Source: Micromonospora siamensis (lineage in GTDB: Bacteria; Actinomycetota; Actinomycetes; Mycobacteriales; Micromonosporaceae). From it: a DNA stretch of 64,000 nucleotides. The translations under genes were made by a program, and so were the position numbers. The stretch spans positions 3,100,001-3,164,000 of the forward strand of contig NZ_LT607751.1 of assembly GCF_900090305.1 (NCBI RefSeq), given 5' to 3'. Shown one piece after another: positions 41,150 through 49,249 of this stretch (positions within the stretch are counted from its first letter, which is position 1; every line of letters begins with the position of its first letter). The notes under the pieces were generated by a model, which worked only from the letters and a program-made list of their open reading frames with translations, was not told the DNA's origin and did no database searches.

Positions 41150-43675
41150 CTATCCCGCAGCCGTCCGGCGGGACCGGAGGCGGGCTGCCCACCGCCAGGC
41201 CTGCTCGACGAGCAGCCCGTACGCCACGCCGGCCGCCAGCGAGGCGACCAACGCCAGCAGCGGCCGGTCCCGCAGGTGCGGGTAGACCTGCCAGTGGGTC
41301 AGGTAGACGTAGAGCGAGCTGCCGGCGAGCACCCCGGCCAGCCGGTTCACCGTCCCCACGCTCGGCACGGTGGGCAGCCAGACCAGCAGCGCGAACCCGG
41401 CGACGATCAGCGCCTCCCGGGCCGGCTCGCCGAAGAATCCCGGCACGGTGGCCGCAGCCGCCACCGTCACCAGCAGCCGCTGCCGGGTGCCGCGGGCCCG
41501 GGCCGCCGCCCAGCCGAGCGCGAAGAGCCAGAACGCCACCACGCCGCCGGGAAGGTCGTGGCGGGCGTCGAGGCCGAACACGTCGTACCGGCCGAGGAGG
41601 CCGAGCCCGGCCAGCGCGACCGGCAGCGCGAACGGGAAGCGCCGCTCCCACCGGTCCACCGCGGGCAGGGCCAGCAGGGCGCCGGTGCCGAGCAGGACGT
41701 AGACCAGTCCCTCGATGAACCAGAAGTGCCACTCGGTGCGCCCGTCCGCCGGCCCGACCAGGCTGTTGACCAGCAGCAGCGTGCTCAGCCGGTACTGGTC
41801 GGTGAGGGCCATCACCGCCGCGATCCAGACCATGGTGGGCAGCACGATCCGGGCCAGCGCGGCGCGAATCTGTCGCAGCCGGTCCCGTCGGCTGACGTCG
41901 GTGAGCTGGAACCGGGCGAAGTTGAACCCGGCCACCGCCAGCAGCAGGTGCGCCCCGCCGGTCAGGTGGAACAGCGGGATGTGCGAGCCGACGATCAGCA
42001 CGATCGCCGCCGCCCGCAGGGCGACGCTGGTCTCCAGGACCCGCCGCCGGGGTCGCGCGGCGGGCCGGACGGGCAGCGCGGCGATCGGCAGCGTGTGCCA
42101 GTCCGGCGGGAGCTGGCCGAGGACTCGTTCCAGGCGGACCGACATCTCCACGTACGACAGGGAGTCGCCGCCGAGGTCGACGAAGCTGTGCTCCGGGGTG
42201 ACGTCCGTCCGTTCCAGCACCTCGGCGTACAGCCGGCACAGGTCGTGGTCGGCGGTCGGCGCGGCGGCGGGCGGGGCGGGTTCGGGCGCCTCGGCGTGGG
42301 CCCGCAGCGCCGGATAGTCGACCTTGCCGCTGGCCAGCCGGGGCAGCCGGGGCGCCGGGAGCACCCGGACCGCGCGCGGTGGCAGGCCGACCTCGTCGGC
42401 GACCAGCCGCCGGACCCGGGCGGGCGTGGCGTCACCGGCGACGGCCACCACCAGCTCGTCGTCGGCGCCCAGGCAGGCGGCCTCGACCCGGTGCCGCGCC
42501 AGCAGGCCCTCCACCGACTGCGGGTCGACCCGCACGCCGAGGATCTTGGCGAACCGGCTGCGCCGGCCGACGATCTCCCACAGGCCGTCCGGGCCGCGGC
42601 GGGCCAGGTCGCCGGTGTGCAGCTCGTCGACGGTACGCCCGGACGCCAGGTCGGCGGGGCGTTCGGCGTAGCCGAGCATCACGTTCGGGCCGGCGTACAC
42701 CAGTTCGCCGACGCCGTCGGGCTGGTCGGGCGCCGGGGCGAGCCGGAACTCCCCGCCCGGCACCGGCACCCCGATCGCCTCGGGCCGGGTGCGCGCCAGG
42801 TCCGGCGGCAGGTACGCCATCCGGGCGGTCGCCTCGGTCTGCCCGTACATGACGAACAGGTCCCAGCCGTGCCGGCGGCCGAGCTCGGCGTAGCGGCGCA
42901 CGGTCGCCGGAGCGAGCCGCCCACCGGCCTGGGTCACGTAGCGCAGGTGCGGCAGGTCCATGCCGGCGAAGCCGACCCGGTCCAGCAGGTCGAAGGTGTA
43001 CGGCACCCCGGCGAACGTCGTGCCCCGGGCGGCGCGGAACAGGTCCCAGAAGCAGGAGTCGGCGACGGAGAGCCCGGTGAGGATCAGCGCGGCGCCCCGC
43101 GTCAGGTGGCTGTTGACCACGGACAGGCCGTAGCAGTAGTGCGGCGGCAGACTGGTCGCCGCCCGGTCGGTGTCCCGGATGCCCAGGTAGCCGGCGATCG
43201 CCTCGGCATTGGCCTGAAGGTTGGCGGCGGAGAGCCGGACCAGTTTCGGCGAGCCCGTCGAGCCGGAGGTGCTCAGCAGCAACGCCAGCTCGGGGTGCAA
43301 CTCGTGGGCGGTGCCGCGGCGGCGCTCCTCGATCGTCCAGGTCCCGTCGACCGGCCCGATCACCACGTCCGGGTCGTACGCCTCGACCAGGGTCCGGGTC
43401 GCCGGGCCGGAGTCGGGCACCAGCAGGACGGGGTGGCCGCCGCGCAGCCCGGCCAGGTAGGCCACCAGCGCCTCGACGGTGTTCGCGCCGGCGACCAGGA
43501 CCAGCCGCCGTTGCGGGCCGAGCCGCCGGGCGGCCTCCTCGACCCGGGTGGCCAGCTCGGTGTAGGAGATCGTGCCGTCGGCGGTGATCAGGGCGGGGCG
43601 GTCGCCGTGGGTGGCGAGGTCGTGGACGAAAGGCGCCGCGTCGGTGGCCGGCAGCAGCTCGGGCAGGGGCGTCAC
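41150..43675 (-). CDS. Adenylation-carrier-acyltransferase fusion, NRPS-like and iron-regulated
   Basis: An 841-residue multidomain protein. Residues about 10-455 are an adenylate-forming domain with LSTSGSTGSPKLV (134-146), YGQTE (277-281), TGD (354-356) and the catalytic Lys451 in LASGKVDY. Residues about 475-535 are a carrier domain with the phosphopantetheine Ser505 (LGGDSLSY). Residues about 550-835 form an acyltransferase-3 type membrane domain of eight to ten helices with Arg554 and His564 in the first helix. The A4 region (PPHYCYGLSVVNSHL) lacks an obvious Asp for an amino group, so an acyl or aryl acid is possible. Expected action: activate a carboxylate, load it on the carrier, then transfer it to an acceptor at the membrane. 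The GTG at 43675 lies 13 nt from an iron-regulator box. No other NRPS gene is adjacent. Confidence 0.85.
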   Translation of the reverse strand: MTPLPELLPATDAAPFVHDLATHGDRPALITADGTISYTELATRVEEAARRLGPQRRLVLVAGANTVEALVAYLAGLRGGHPVLLVPDSGPATRTLVEAYDPDVVIGPVDGTWTIEERRRGTAHELHPELALLLSTSGSTGSPKLVRLSAANLQANAEAIAGYLGIRDTDRAATSLPPHYCYGLSVVNSHLTRGAALILTGLSVADSCFWDLFRAARGTTFAGVPYTFDLLDRVGFAGMDLPHLRYVTQAGGRLAPATVRRYAELGRRHGWDLFVMYGQTEATARMAYLPPDLARTRPEAIGVPVPGGEFRLAPAPDQPDGVGELVYAGPNVMLGYAERPADLASGRTVDELHTGDLARRGPDGLWEIVGRRSRFAKILGVRVDPQSVEGLLARHRVEAACLGADDELVVAVAGDATPARVRRLVADEVGLPPRAVRVLPAPRLPRLASGKVDYPALRAHAEAPEPAPPAAAPTADHDLCRLYAEVLERTDVTPEHSFVDLGGDSLSYVEMSVRLERVLGQLPPDWHTLPIAALPVRPAARPRRRVLETSVALRAAAIVLIVGSHIPLFHLTGGAHLLLAVAGFNFARFQLTDVSRRDRLRQIRAALARIVLPTMVWIAAVMALTDQYRLSTLLLVNSLVGPADGRTEWHFWFIEGLVYVLLGTGALLALPAVDRWERRFPFALPVALAGLGLLGRYDVFGLDARHDLPGGVVAFWLFALGWAAARARGTRQRLLVTVAAAATVPGFFGEPAREALIVAGFALLVWLPTVPSVGTVNRLAGVLAGSSLYVYLTHWQVYPHLRDRPLLALVASLAAGVAYGLLVEQAWRWAARLRSRRTAAG

Positions 43676-43687
43676 GCCGACCCACTC

Positions 43688-43706
43688 TAAGGTAAGGCTG
43701 CCCTAA
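43688..43706 (-). promoter_or_regulatory. IdeR/DmdR-type iron box
   Basis: TAAGGTAAGGCTGCCCTAA matches the DtxR-family consensus TWAGGTWAGSCTWACCTWA at 17 of 19 positions. It lies 13-31 nt before the start of the adenylation fusion and overlaps its probable -10 (TACCTT on the minus strand). Iron-loaded repressor bound here should block transcription. Confidence 0.8.
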
Positions 43707-43757
43707 TCTGTAATCCGCCCCCGGCATGCCGTGAGCGCCGCGACATCGTGCGGGGCA

Positions 43758-43799
43758 GGGCCGGCGGAAGCACCTCCCGCTTCGTGTTCCCGCCGGCCC
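43758..43799 (-). terminator. Hairpin downstream of the small secreted protein gene
   Basis: GGGCCGGCGG (43758-43767) pairs with 43790-43799. The 22-base loop can extend the stem (GGAAGCAC with GTGTTCC, one bulge). It follows the minus-strand gene ending at 43814 and precedes the iron box. Confidence 0.6.
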
Positions 43800-43813
43800 C
43801 GGTGCGCGCGGTG

Positions 43814-44254
43814 TTACTTGGTGAGCTGGATGGCGCCCTCGTCGACGAGCGTCTCGCACATGAACATCGGGTCGCAGATGGAGGCCTTCGCGCTGGCGTA
43901 CGCGACGCCGTTCTTGAACGCCCGGACGTCCGGGGTGATCGGCACGACGAACTGCTGGGCGGTGCCGTCGCAGGTGATCCGGTACACGGGGGTCGTGCCG
44001 GTGGTGATGCCGCTGCCCACGTTCTGGGTGAGGCTCACCTCCAGGCTGGCCGAGTATCCCGCGCCGCAGGTCAGGCTGACCGGCACGTAGGCCACCGCGC
44101 CCTTGGCGTCCAGCGTCCCGGTGTCGGCGACGGTCACGGTCGAGGTGGACTCGGCCGCGGAGGCCGCGCCGGCCGGCAGGGTGAGGGCCAGCGAGGCGCT
44201 GGCGGCGAGCACGGCGCCGGCGACGAGCCGACCGCGGATTCCGGTGAGGTTCAT
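43814..44254 (-). CDS. Small secreted protein with four cysteines
   Basis: The product has 146 residues with a signal peptide (LVAGAVLAASASLALTLPAG, cleavage near residue 34 after AASA). The mature part, about 110 residues, is Thr/Val/Ser-rich, probably all-beta, with four Cys (SLTCGAG, YRITCDG, SICDPMFMCE) that could form two disulfides. I do not recognise the family. ATG at 44254 follows AAGGGAC. It lies upstream of, and on the same strand as, the iron-boxed fusion but has its own terminator. Confidence 0.72.
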   Translation of the reverse strand: MNLTGIRGRLVAGAVLAASASLALTLPAGAASAAESTSTVTVADTGTLDAKGAVAYVPVSLTCGAGYSASLEVSLTQNVGSGITTGTTPVYRITCDGTAQQFVVPITPDVRAFKNGVAYASAKASICDPMFMCETLVDEGAIQLTK

Positions 44255-44418
44255 GAGGGGGTCCCTTCGGTGTGGTGTGCTGCGATGACAGCGGATACAC
44301 GGCCGGGCGGGGTGGTCGGTTGCGGGCGATCACAGTCGGCAGGCCGACAGTGCTTTCGGGCTCGACGGGACGGATATCCTCGGCCGATGCCCGTACGATC
44401 CCGCCCCCGGCCGACGCG

Positions 44419-45036
44419 ATGACCGGCACCGACCTCGACGCCCTGGCCGACCTGCTCGCCGGCCCGGTGGAGCCGGCCGCGCACGGCCTGCTCGGCTGCC
44501 TGCTCTCCGCCGGCGGGGTCACCGTCCGGCTCACCGAGGTCGAGGCGTACGCGGGCACCGCCGGGGATCCGGCGTCGCACGCGTACCGGGGACGCACCCC
44601 GCGCAACGCGGTGATGTTCGGCCCCGCCAGGCACGCCTACGTCTACTTCACCTACGGCATGCACTGGTGCGTGAACGTGGTGACCGGGGTCGAGGGGGAG
44701 GCGTCGGCGGTGCTGCTGCGCGCCGGTGAGGTGATCGACGGCCTCGACGCCGCCCGGGCCCGCCGTCCCGCCGTACGCCGGGACGTGGACCTGGCGCGCG
44801 GCCCGGCCCGGCTCTGCGCCACCCTGGGCATCGACCGCTCCGCCTACGGCCTCGACCTGCTCGCCGACGGTGCGGTGCGGCTGCGCCCGGCGCCGGACCC
44901 GGTGCCCGACGCGGCGATCTCCGCCGGTCCCCGGGTCGGGGTGACCGGCGCCCACGACGTGCCGTGGCGGTTCTGGCTCACCGGCGACCCGACGGTGAGC
45001 GCCTACCGCCGGCACGTCCCCCGCGCCCGCCGCTGA
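44419..45036 (+). CDS. DNA-3-methyladenine glycosylase (AAG/Mpg type)
   Basis: Removes alkylated or deaminated purines to start base excision repair. The 205-residue product fits the AAG family: VRLTEVEAYAGTAGDPASHA with the catalytic Glu, GPARHAYVYFTYGMHWCVN with the Tyr that is pushed into the DNA helix, and LARGPARLCATLGI with ARGP near the substrate pocket. The frame is open upstream to 44272; the ATG at 44419 gives the normal length. A TATCCT -10-like box lies at 44373-44378. Confidence 0.92.
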   Translation: MTGTDLDALADLLAGPVEPAAHGLLGCLLSAGGVTVRLTEVEAYAGTAGDPASHAYRGRTPRNAVMFGPARHAYVYFTYGMHWCVNVVTGVEGEASAVLLRAGEVIDGLDAARARRPAVRRDVDLARGPARLCATLGIDRSAYGLDLLADGAVRLRPAPDPVPDAAISAGPRVGVTGAHDVPWRFWLTGDPTVSAYRRHVPRARR

Positions 45037-45146
45037 TTCATGATGGTCGCGGCCCTGGCGAACGGGCCCTGGGGCGTGGGTCGAAGTGTTTCGACGGTGA
45101 GAGGTTGGGACCCGGATCGGCTCCGCTGGAAGACCTGCGGCATCAC

Positions 45147-45175
45147 TTGCCGAACCGGAAAGACACCTTTAGCCT
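45147..45175 (+). promoter_or_regulatory. Promoter of the membrane protein/wHTH pair
   Basis: TTGCCG (45147-45152) and TAGCCT (45170-45175) are 17 bases apart. The ATG follows seven bases later, so the transcript is probably leaderless. Confidence 0.6.
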
Positions 45176-45182
45176 TGCCGTC

Positions 45183-45650
45183 ATGGAAAATGACTTCGAG
45201 CGTCCAGATCGGGAGGCCGCCGCCGAGGCCCTGCGGACGCTCCACGCCGACCGGGAGCGACTCGCAAGCGCCGTCGAGGTGCCTCGGCTGCTGCTGCTCG
45301 CCTTCGGCGCCCTCGCTGCGTGGTGGGTCGCCGCAGCAGCCACCACCGACCCGGGCGCCACCTACCAGCCGCCGACCTCCGGCTGGCTCGCCCTGGTGGG
45401 CGGGCTCGTCATCGCGTATCTCGTCCGGCGCGAGACCGGTATCCGATTCCGGGTCATGGGGGCACGCGCCGGCTGGGCCGTCGCCGGAATCGTCGCGACC
45501 TGCCTCGCCCTGTTCAGCGTCTCGCTCGGGCTGGTCTCCTTCGATCTGCGTTGGGCAGTCACCTTGACCAGCGCTGCCGCGTTCCTGGTGACGACCTGGC
45601 TGGCGGGAGTCGCCTACCGGTCGGCGATCGCCGAACTGCGCCGTGACTGA
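45183..45650 (+). CDS. Four-helix membrane protein next to a winged-helix regulator
   Basis: The product has 155 residues. A charged N-terminal helix (about 1-33) is followed by four hydrophobic segments: LLLLAFGALAAWWVAAAAT, GWLALVGGLVIAYLV, AGWAVAGIVATCLALFSVSL and VTLTSAAAFLVTTWLAGVA. No family is recognised. The ATG at 45183 agrees with the leaderless promoter. It overlaps the regulator gene by eight bases; such membrane protein/regulator pairs are frequent in actinobacteria, and the regulator may control this operon. Confidence 0.8.
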   Translation: MENDFERPDREAAAEALRTLHADRERLASAVEVPRLLLLAFGALAAWWVAAAATTDPGATYQPPTSGWLALVGGLVIAYLVRRETGIRFRVMGARAGWAVAGIVATCLALFSVSLGLVSFDLRWAVTLTSAAAFLVTTWLAGVAYRSAIAELRRD

Positions 45651-45948
45651 GGCGAGGTTCGACGACACCATCCATGCCCCGGTGCGACTGCGCATCTGTG
45701 GGCTGCTGAACAACGCCGACCGCCTGGACTTCGCCGTGGTGCGCGACACCCTGGGCGTCTCGGACGCGACCCTGTCCAAGCACGTCAAGACCCTCGTGGA
45801 CGCGGGGCACGTGACGATCAGCAAATCCGCGTCCGCCAATCGCACCGATGCTCGTCGCGTCACCTGGCTGTCCCTCAGTCCGACCGGGCGATCGGCGTTC
45901 GCCGCGCACATACGTGCGCTGCAGGACATCGCCGGCAGCCGTACCTGA
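45643..45948 (+). CDS. Winged-helix transcriptional regulator (PF13601-like)
   Basis: The product has 101 residues and consists of a single winged helix: APVRLRICGLLNNADRLDF, VVRDTLGVSDATLSKHVKTL (recognition helix) and the wing VTISKSASANRTDARRVTWL, then a dimerisation helix. This is the compact MarR-like form seen in stand-alone regulators. The GTG at 45643 overlaps the membrane protein gene by eight bases. The likely role is autoregulation of the pair. No ligand can be inferred. Confidence 0.87.
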   Translation: MTEARFDDTIHAPVRLRICGLLNNADRLDFAVVRDTLGVSDATLSKHVKTLVDAGHVTISKSASANRTDARRVTWLSLSPTGRSAFAAHIRALQDIAGSRT

Positions 45949-45976
45949 CTCTCGGAGAATCGACAGCGGCAGATCG

Positions 45977-46411
45977 CTAGACCGCCGGGCCGGGTCCGTC
46001 CTGCCGGATTCGACCCGGCGGCAGCAGGTACGGCGCCAGCGCCCGGCGGGCGGCCAGCGCGCCGAGCGCCAGGGCGGTGACCACCGCCTGCCCGACCCGG
46101 GCCGCCGTCCCGCCGCCGCCCAGGCCGTAGGTCGCCCAGCCGTTGGCCGCCGCGTCGGTCACCAGCACCAGGCAGGCCAGGTCCGCGCCGAGTCGCCGTC
46201 GGCCCAGCAGCAGCGCGGCGGCGAGCGGGTCGAGCACCGTCAGCGAGACGAAGTACGCGGCCAGCCAACCCGGCGCCCAGGGGTACGGGTCGCGGCCGCC
46301 CATCAGCAGCTGCGCCACGTGCACGCCGCCCCCGTACAGCAGCACCGCCGCGTATCCGCCGGCGATCCAGCGGGTCGGGCGTGGCATGCCGGCCCAGCCC
46401 CAGCACCTCAT
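45977..46411 (-). CDS. Four-helix membrane protein of unknown function
   Basis: The product has 144 residues with four hydrophobic segments: [61 protein letters not shown] and GQAVVTALALGALAA. No family is assigned. The ATG at 46411 is six bases after a CAGACT -10-like element, which suits a leaderless start; the in-frame ATG at 46387 is the alternative. It is divergent from the monooxygenase gene. Confidence 0.75.
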   Translation of the reverse strand: MRCWGWAGMPRPTRWIAGGYAAVLLYGGGVHVAQLLMGGRDPYPWAPGWLAAYFVSLTVLDPLAAALLLGRRRLGADLACLVLVTDAAANGWATYGLGGGGTAARVGQAVVTALALGALAARRALAPYLLPPGRIRQDGPGPAV

Positions 46412-46463
46412 CGGGCCAGTCTGCGCGACGCCGGCCACTCGCCGCCGCCCCGCCCGCCGGAAT

Positions 46464-46475
46464 AGTTGACTCGTC
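46464..46475 (+). promoter_or_regulatory. Small palindrome TTGAC-TC-GTCAA upstream of the monooxygenase pair
   Basis: TTGACTCGTCAA is a 5-bp inverted repeat with a 2-bp centre, in an AT-rich patch (46460-46482) that is unusual here. It lies 60 nt before the LLM gene and could be a regulator site near a promoter with TATGTT at 46477-46482. Confidence 0.4.
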
Positions 46476-46534
46476 AAATATGTTGTCGGCGGAGTACAGG
46501 TCATTCCGACCCGGTCGGACACGAGGAGCAGGTC

Positions 46535-47629
46535 ATGCAGTTCGGGATCTTCACCGTCGGCGACGTCACCGTCGACCCGACCACCGGGCGGGAGCCGACC
46601 GAGCACGAGCGGATCAAGGCGATGGTGGCCATCGCGCTCAAGGCCGAGGAGGTCGGCCTCGACGTCTTCGCCACCGGCGAGCACCACAACCCGCCCTTCG
46701 TCCCCTCCTCGCCGACCACGATGCTGGGCTACATCGCCGCCAGGACCGAGCGGCTGCTGCTCTCCACCTCGACCACGCTGATCACCACCAACGACCCGGT
46801 GAAGATCGCCGAGGACTACGCCATGCTGCAACACCTGGCCGACGGCCGGGTCGACCTGATGATGGGCCGCGGCAACACCGGCCCGGTCTACCCCTGGTTC
46901 GGGCAGGACATCCGCAACGGCATCCCGCTCGCCATCGAGAACTACGACCTGCTGCGCCGGCTGTGGCGCGAGGACGTGGTCGACTGGAAGGGGCGGTTCC
47001 GCACCCCGTTGCAGTCGTTCACCTCGACCCCGCGCCCGCTCGACGGCGTACCGCCGTTCGTCTGGCACGGCTCGATCCGCAGCCCCGAGATCGCCGAGCA
47101 GGCCGCCTACTACGGTGACGGCTTCTTCGCCAACCACATCTTCTGGCCCGCCGAGCACACCCAGCGGATGGTCGGGCTCTACCGGCAGCGCTTCGCCCAC
47201 TACGGCCACGGCACGCCGGAGCAGGCCATCGTCGGCCTCGGCGGCCAGGTCTTCCTGCGGCGCAACTCGCAGGACGCGGTCCGGGAGTTCCGGCCGTACT
47301 TCGACAACGCCCCGGTCTACGGGCACGGGCCGTCGCTGGAGGAGTTCACCCGGGAGACCCCGCTGACCGTGGGCAGCCCGCAACAGGTCATCGACCGGAC
47401 GCTGGGCTTCCGGGAGTACGTCGGCGACTACCAGCGCCAGCTGTTCCTGATCGACCACGCCGGCCTGCCGCTGAAGACCGTCCTGGAGCAGCTCGACCTG
47501 CTCGGCGAGGAGGTCGTGCCGGTGCTGCGCAAGGAGTTCGACGCGCTGCGTCCCGCCAACGTGCCCGAGGCGCCCACCCACGCCGCGCTGGTCGCCGCCC
47601 GCCAGGCCACCACCGGGGCGGCCCGATGA
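46535..47629 (+). CDS. LLM-class flavin-dependent oxidoreductase
   Basis: A bacterial luciferase-like monooxygenase of 364 residues that would use reduced FMN and oxygen. TIM-barrel blocks: MQFGIFTVGDVTVDP, EVGLDVFATGEHHNPPFVPS, ISTSTTLITTNDPVKIAEDY-like (LLSTSTTLITTNDPVK), LADGRVDLMMGRGNTGPVYP and GSPQQVIDRTLGF. The ATG at 46535 follows GAGGAGCAGG and starts the family N-terminus. It overlaps the following FMN reductase by four bases, so the two make a two-component system. The substrate is unknown. Confidence 0.92.
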   Translation: MQFGIFTVGDVTVDPTTGREPTEHERIKAMVAIALKAEEVGLDVFATGEHHNPPFVPSSPTTMLGYIAARTERLLLSTSTTLITTNDPVKIAEDYAMLQHLADGRVDLMMGRGNTGPVYPWFGQDIRNGIPLAIENYDLLRRLWREDVVDWKGRFRTPLQSFTSTPRPLDGVPPFVWHGSIRSPEIAEQAAYYGDGFFANHIFWPAEHTQRMVGLYRQRFAHYGHGTPEQAIVGLGGQVFLRRNSQDAVREFRPYFDNAPVYGHGPSLEEFTRETPLTVGSPQQVIDRTLGFREYVGDYQRQLFLIDHAGLPLKTVLEQLDLLGEEVVPVLRKEFDALRPANVPEAPTHAALVAARQATTGAAR

Positions 47630-48249
47630 GCAGCCGCACCCTGGCCGTGGTCTCCGCCGGCCTCTCCCAGCCCTCGTCGACCCGACTGCTGGCCGACCAG
47701 CTCGCCGCGGCCGCCCGCGACGAGCTGCTCCGGCGCGGCGCCGAGGTGGAACTGCGGGTGATCGAGCTGCGCGACCACGCCCACGACGTGGTCAACCACC
47801 TGCTCACCGGGTTCCCGCCGGCGCCGCTGCGCGAGGCGCTGGATGCGGTGGCCGCCGCCGACGGAGTCGTCGCCGTCACGCCGATCTTCAACGCCTCCTA
47901 CAACGGGCTCTACAAGTCCTTCTTCGACGTGCTGGACGACAAGGCGCTGGTCGACAAGCCGGTGCTGATCGGCGCCACCGGCGGCACCGCCCGGCACTCG
48001 CTTGCGCTGGAGCACGCCGTCCGGCCGATGTTCGCCTACCTGCGGGCGGTGGTGGTGCCCACCGCCGTCTTCGCCGCCGGTGAGGACTGGTCCGGCGGCG
48101 GCCCCGACGGCGCGCTGCGCGGCCGGGTGCTGCGCGCCGGCGCGGAGCTCGCCGACCAGGTCGACCGGCGCCCGGCGCCCACCGGACCGGCCGACCCGTT
48201 CACGCTCACCACCGACTTCGCCCAGCTGCTCGGCCGCCGCGACGACTGA
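47626..48249 (+). CDS. NAD(P)H-dependent FMN reductase
   Basis: A flavodoxin-like reductase of 207 residues that should supply reduced FMN to the monooxygenase before it. Motifs: LAVVSAGLSQPSSTRLLADQ, VAAADGVVAVTPIFNASYNG (flavin-binding loop) and LIGATGGTARHSLALEHAV. This is the short actinobacterial form found paired with LLM enzymes. ATG at 47626 overlaps the LLM stop. The stop at 48249 is only four bases from the end of the convergent usp gene. Confidence 0.92.
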   Translation: MSSRTLAVVSAGLSQPSSTRLLADQLAAAARDELLRRGAEVELRVIELRDHAHDVVNHLLTGFPPAPLREALDAVAAADGVVAVTPIFNASYNGLYKSFFDVLDDKALVDKPVLIGATGGTARHSLALEHAVRPMFAYLRAVVVPTAVFAAGEDWSGGGPDGALRGRVLRAGAELADQVDRRPAPTGPADPFTLTTDFAQLLGRRDD

Positions 48250-48253
48250 CCCG

Positions 48254-49132
48254 TCAGTCCGGGTACGGATGGGCGACCAGCACCGGGCAGTGCGCGTGCT
48301 GGAGCACCGTCTGGCTGACCGAGCCGAGCAGCATCCCGGTGAAGCCGCCCCGGCCCCGGGTGCCCACCACCAGCACCGACGCCTCGCCGCTGGCGGTCAC
48401 CAGGCCCTGCGCCGGGGTGCCCGCGCGGACCGGGTGCTCCCGCACCGACAGCTCCGGTCGGCCCTCGCGGGCGGCGGCGGACGCCTCGGCCAGCAGCCGC
48501 ACCGCCCCGGCGTGGTACGCGGCCTGCTCCTCCTCGATTTCCTCCGGCACCGGACGGTCCCCGTCCGGCGGGCCCACGTGCACCAGCACCAGGGCGGTGC
48601 CGCGCCGGACCGCCTCCCCGGCGGCGTACCGGGCGGCCAGCACCGCGGCCGGTGAACCGTCCACCCCGGCCACCACCGGCCCGTCCGCCGTCGGGATCGG
48701 CTGCTCCTCGGGGCGGACCACCAGCACCGGGCAGTGCGCGTGCGCGGCCACCTGGCCGCTGACCGAGCCGAGCAGCAGCCCGGCGAAGCCCCCCAGCCCA
48801 CGGCTGCCCACCACCACCAGCTCCGCCCGGCGGGACTCCTCGACCAGCGTCGCGCCCGGCCCGCCGGCCACCTGCCGGGCCGCCACCCGCAGCCCCGGCC
48901 AGCGCCGGGCCAGGTCGTCCGCGGTTCGCCGCACCATCCGCTGCGACTCCTCCGACGGCTCGGGCACCCCCAGGTCGTACGGGTTGAGCGGCACGCCGTA
49001 GCCGAGCGGGTGCAGGTAGCCGTGCACCAGCTCCAGCGGCCGGCCACGCAGCGTGGCGGCCTGCGCCGCGTGCTCGGCGGCGACCAGGCTGGACGGTGAT
49101 CCGTCGACCCCCACCACGACAGGACGTTCCAT
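48254..49132 (-). CDS. Universal stress protein, tandem Usp domains (first)
   Basis: The product has 292 residues with two Usp domains (about 1-145 and 150-290). Each has the start VVVGVDGSPSS or VVAGVDGSPAA and the ATP-binding glycine motif VVGSRGLGGFAGLLLGSVS or VVGTRGRGGFTGMLLGSVS, so ATP binding is expected in both. Such proteins support survival in low oxygen or slow growth. The ATG at 49132 starts the domain directly. It follows a second usp gene by 117 nt. A palindrome CCGGCC-N6-GGCCGG at about 49156-49173 precedes it but is not the motif found before the other stress genes. Confidence 0.92.
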   Translation of the reverse strand: MERPVVVGVDGSPSSLVAAEHAAQAATLRGRPLELVHGYLHPLGYGVPLNPYDLGVPEPSEESQRMVRRTADDLARRWPGLRVAARQVAGGPGATLVEESRRAELVVVGSRGLGGFAGLLLGSVSGQVAAHAHCPVLVVRPEEQPIPTADGPVVAGVDGSPAAVLAARYAAGEAVRRGTALVLVHVGPPDGDRPVPEEIEEEQAAYHAGAVRLLAEASAAAREGRPELSVREHPVRAGTPAQGLVTASGEASVLVVGTRGRGGFTGMLLGSVSQTVLQHAHCPVLVAHPYPD

Positions 49133-49249
49133 TCGACTCCCTCTCGCTCGGTTCCGGCCATTGTCGGCCGGATCGCCCGCGCGGCCCGGTAGATCCACGC
49201 GACGCCGCGCCGGTCGGGGGAGCGGCCGGCGCGGCGCGGTCGGTGGAAC

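Noticed and set aside
40877..43690. Plus-strand open frame of 937 codons opposite the adenylation fusion
   Set aside because: Its translation is repetitive Gln/Arg/Gly/Pro with no family feature, and the other strand carries clear catalytic motifs.
49156..49173. Palindrome CCGGCC-N6-GGCCGG before the first usp gene as a fourth DosR-like box
   Set aside because: It lacks the GGGACC and GGCCC halves and the 3-base centre of the other three sites.
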